Below, piece by piece: positions 5,026-5,911 of a stretch of 5,911 nt of DNA. The position numbers and the translations under genes are program-made. Every line of letters begins with the position of its first letter. Within the stretch, counting starts at the first letter, position 1. This stretch comes from an uncultured Allomuricauda sp. (lineage in GTDB: Bacteria > Bacteroidota > Bacteroidia > Flavobacteriales > Flavobacteriaceae). Location: assembly GCA_937911965.1 (NCBI GenBank), contig CALDPL010000042.1, positions 1 through 5,911 of the forward strand. The letters run 5' to 3'. The notes beneath the pieces are model-generated. The model made no database searches. It saw only the letters and a list, made by a program, of their open reading frames with translations, and had not been told where the DNA came from.

Positions 5026-5911
5026 TCACTTTTGGCCTAAGAATGTTAATTTTGAAGAAAACCATGGACTTCAAAAAACAAGCTGCCGCTTTAGTGGAAA
5101 AATATCTAACGGAATGGGAAAACGATCCAACGCGTATGGAGAGTGGCTACAACTATGAGGCGACCTATGCGGCGATCATGAAGAAGGTTGAGCATGAAAT
5201 CCTCCAGCTATCCGTTGGCCATGTTCCCAAAGGGGTGAACGCAAAAAAAACTCCATACCCGATTCGGACAGATAATGCTGGCCAAGAAACATTTTTTGGC
5301 ACAATCCCCGACCGCCATGGCCATCAGCAGCTACGCACAGGAAACCATGTGCTATATCGGACAGTTGCCGGTTTTCGAAGAGGCCTCGGAGGTCATCAAC
5401 AACTTTACCGCTGCGGGGTTCAACGCCAAACAGGTGGAACGCATCTGCCATAAGTACGGTCATCGGGTGGAACAAAGGCTACTCGAGGAAATCGAGGTAC
5501 ACGGCTATGAAGAGGTGCCCGCCGGGGAAAGGGACAAATTGCACTATGTCAGTGTGGACGGGTCAATGTACCTTACCCGGGAGGAAGGCTGGAAGGAAAT
5601 CAAACTTGGGCGCATCTTCAAGGAGGAGGACATCGCCCGGCCCAGCAAGGACAGGGGCGGGCTCATGGGTTCCACCTATGTAAGCCATCGTGGCAGCAGC
5701 AAGGACTTCCTTCCAAAAATGGAATACCATATAGAAAACCTGGACAACAAGGTCTTTTTGGCCGACGGTGCGACCTGGATATGGAACTGGGTGGAGGACA
5801 CTTACCCCCAAAGTGTCCAGATCGTGGATTTTTTCCATGCCAAGGAACACCTGTGTGAATTTGCCAGGGGTCATTTTAAGGACGACAGGGAAAGGGAACT
5901 GTGGATGGACA
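5010..5911 (+). mobile_element. ISKra4-like insertion sequence, left part (right end outside window)
   Basis: The element is identified by its transposase from 5064. The left boundary is a guess: GGGTGTACGACAAATTTCAC from 5010 lies about 55 bases before the transposase start, begins with GGG, and coincides with the point where the minus-strand remnant loses its membrane-protein character. The matching right inverted repeat and any target duplication lie beyond the window, so the end cannot be confirmed. Confidence 0.55.
5064..5911 (+). pseudogene. ISKra4-family transposase, frame broken at an A8 run, partial
   Basis: ATG 5064 (MDFKKQAAALVEKYLTEW) opens a frame that makes sense up to GVNAKK at the eight-A run 5243-5250. 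It then turns to nonsense and stops near 5451. Skipping one A gives a continuous protein: LHTRFGQI, KKHFLAQSP, NAKQVERICHKYGHRVEQ, then the catalytic region. Key features, counted across the repaired frame, are VSVDGS with D165, FLADGATWIW with D234, and VDFFHAKEHL with D255. These fit the ISKra4 DDE core, in which the catalytic Glu comes later, outside the window. About 282 residues are visible of roughly 450 to 500 expected. An ATG at 5043 in the same frame is less likely as the start. Either this is a one-base insertion that kills the gene, or slippage at the A-run restores the frame. Confidence 0.75.

Noticed and set aside
5033..5040. TTGGCCTA near the IS left end matches the tRNA-Gln acceptor (inverted TAGGCCAA at 4815-4822)
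   Set aside because: Only 8 bases in inverted orientation, with no integrase or longer att-like core; treated as chance, not an attachment site.
4850..5074. 74-codon minus-strand open frame across the tRNA terminator region
   Set aside because: It reads through both terminators and the IS left end. The neighbouring frame ending at 4945 fits the minus-strand terminator better.

Overview
The window looks like Bacteroidota, most likely a marine flavobacterium. The tRNA-Gln gene sits behind a textbook Bacteroidota promoter (TTTG, 19 bases, TAAATTTG). The reading frames have no purine-rich Shine-Dalgarno sites before their starts. The largest gene is a DUF2723/GT117 membrane protein, a family abundant in this phylum, and the thioredoxin-like protein carries the Cys-less active site I associate with flavobacterial members. 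Genus cannot be fixed from this window.

Layout. Bases 1-66 (minus) are the first 22 codons of an MBL-fold hydrolase running off the left edge. A divergent intergenic region with a 9-bp inverted repeat and a sigma70-like promoter separates it from a plus-strand reading frame (from 166) that resembles the N-terminal domain of the long pyruvate kinase-like proteins. That frame is abruptly replaced at about 430-440 by the C-terminal part of a calcineurin-like metallophosphoesterase in another frame, so both genes are broken at one junction. Then comes a complete Cys-less thioredoxin-fold protein (861-1157). Converging on it from the right is a complete 1125-residue DUF2723/GT117 protein (4568-1191, minus), with a minus-strand terminator hairpin between the two stop codons.

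To the right of the DUF2723 start are the promoter, a leader hairpin, tRNA-Gln(UUG) and its intrinsic terminator. Facing them is a minus-strand terminator preceded by what looks like the last codons of a hydrophobic membrane protein. The rest of that gene has apparently been displaced by an ISKra4-like insertion sequence, whose left end lies near 5010 and whose transposase begins at 5064 and runs off the right edge. The transposase frame is broken by one extra base in a run of eight A residues.

Together this is an ordinary housekeeping core (thioredoxin-like protein, DUF2723 protein, tRNA-Gln) flanked on both sides by scars: a chimeric gene junction on the left, possibly a deletion, a transfer boundary or an assembly join, and an IS insertion on the right. 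I saw no CRISPR array, defence system or recognisable new multi-gene system.
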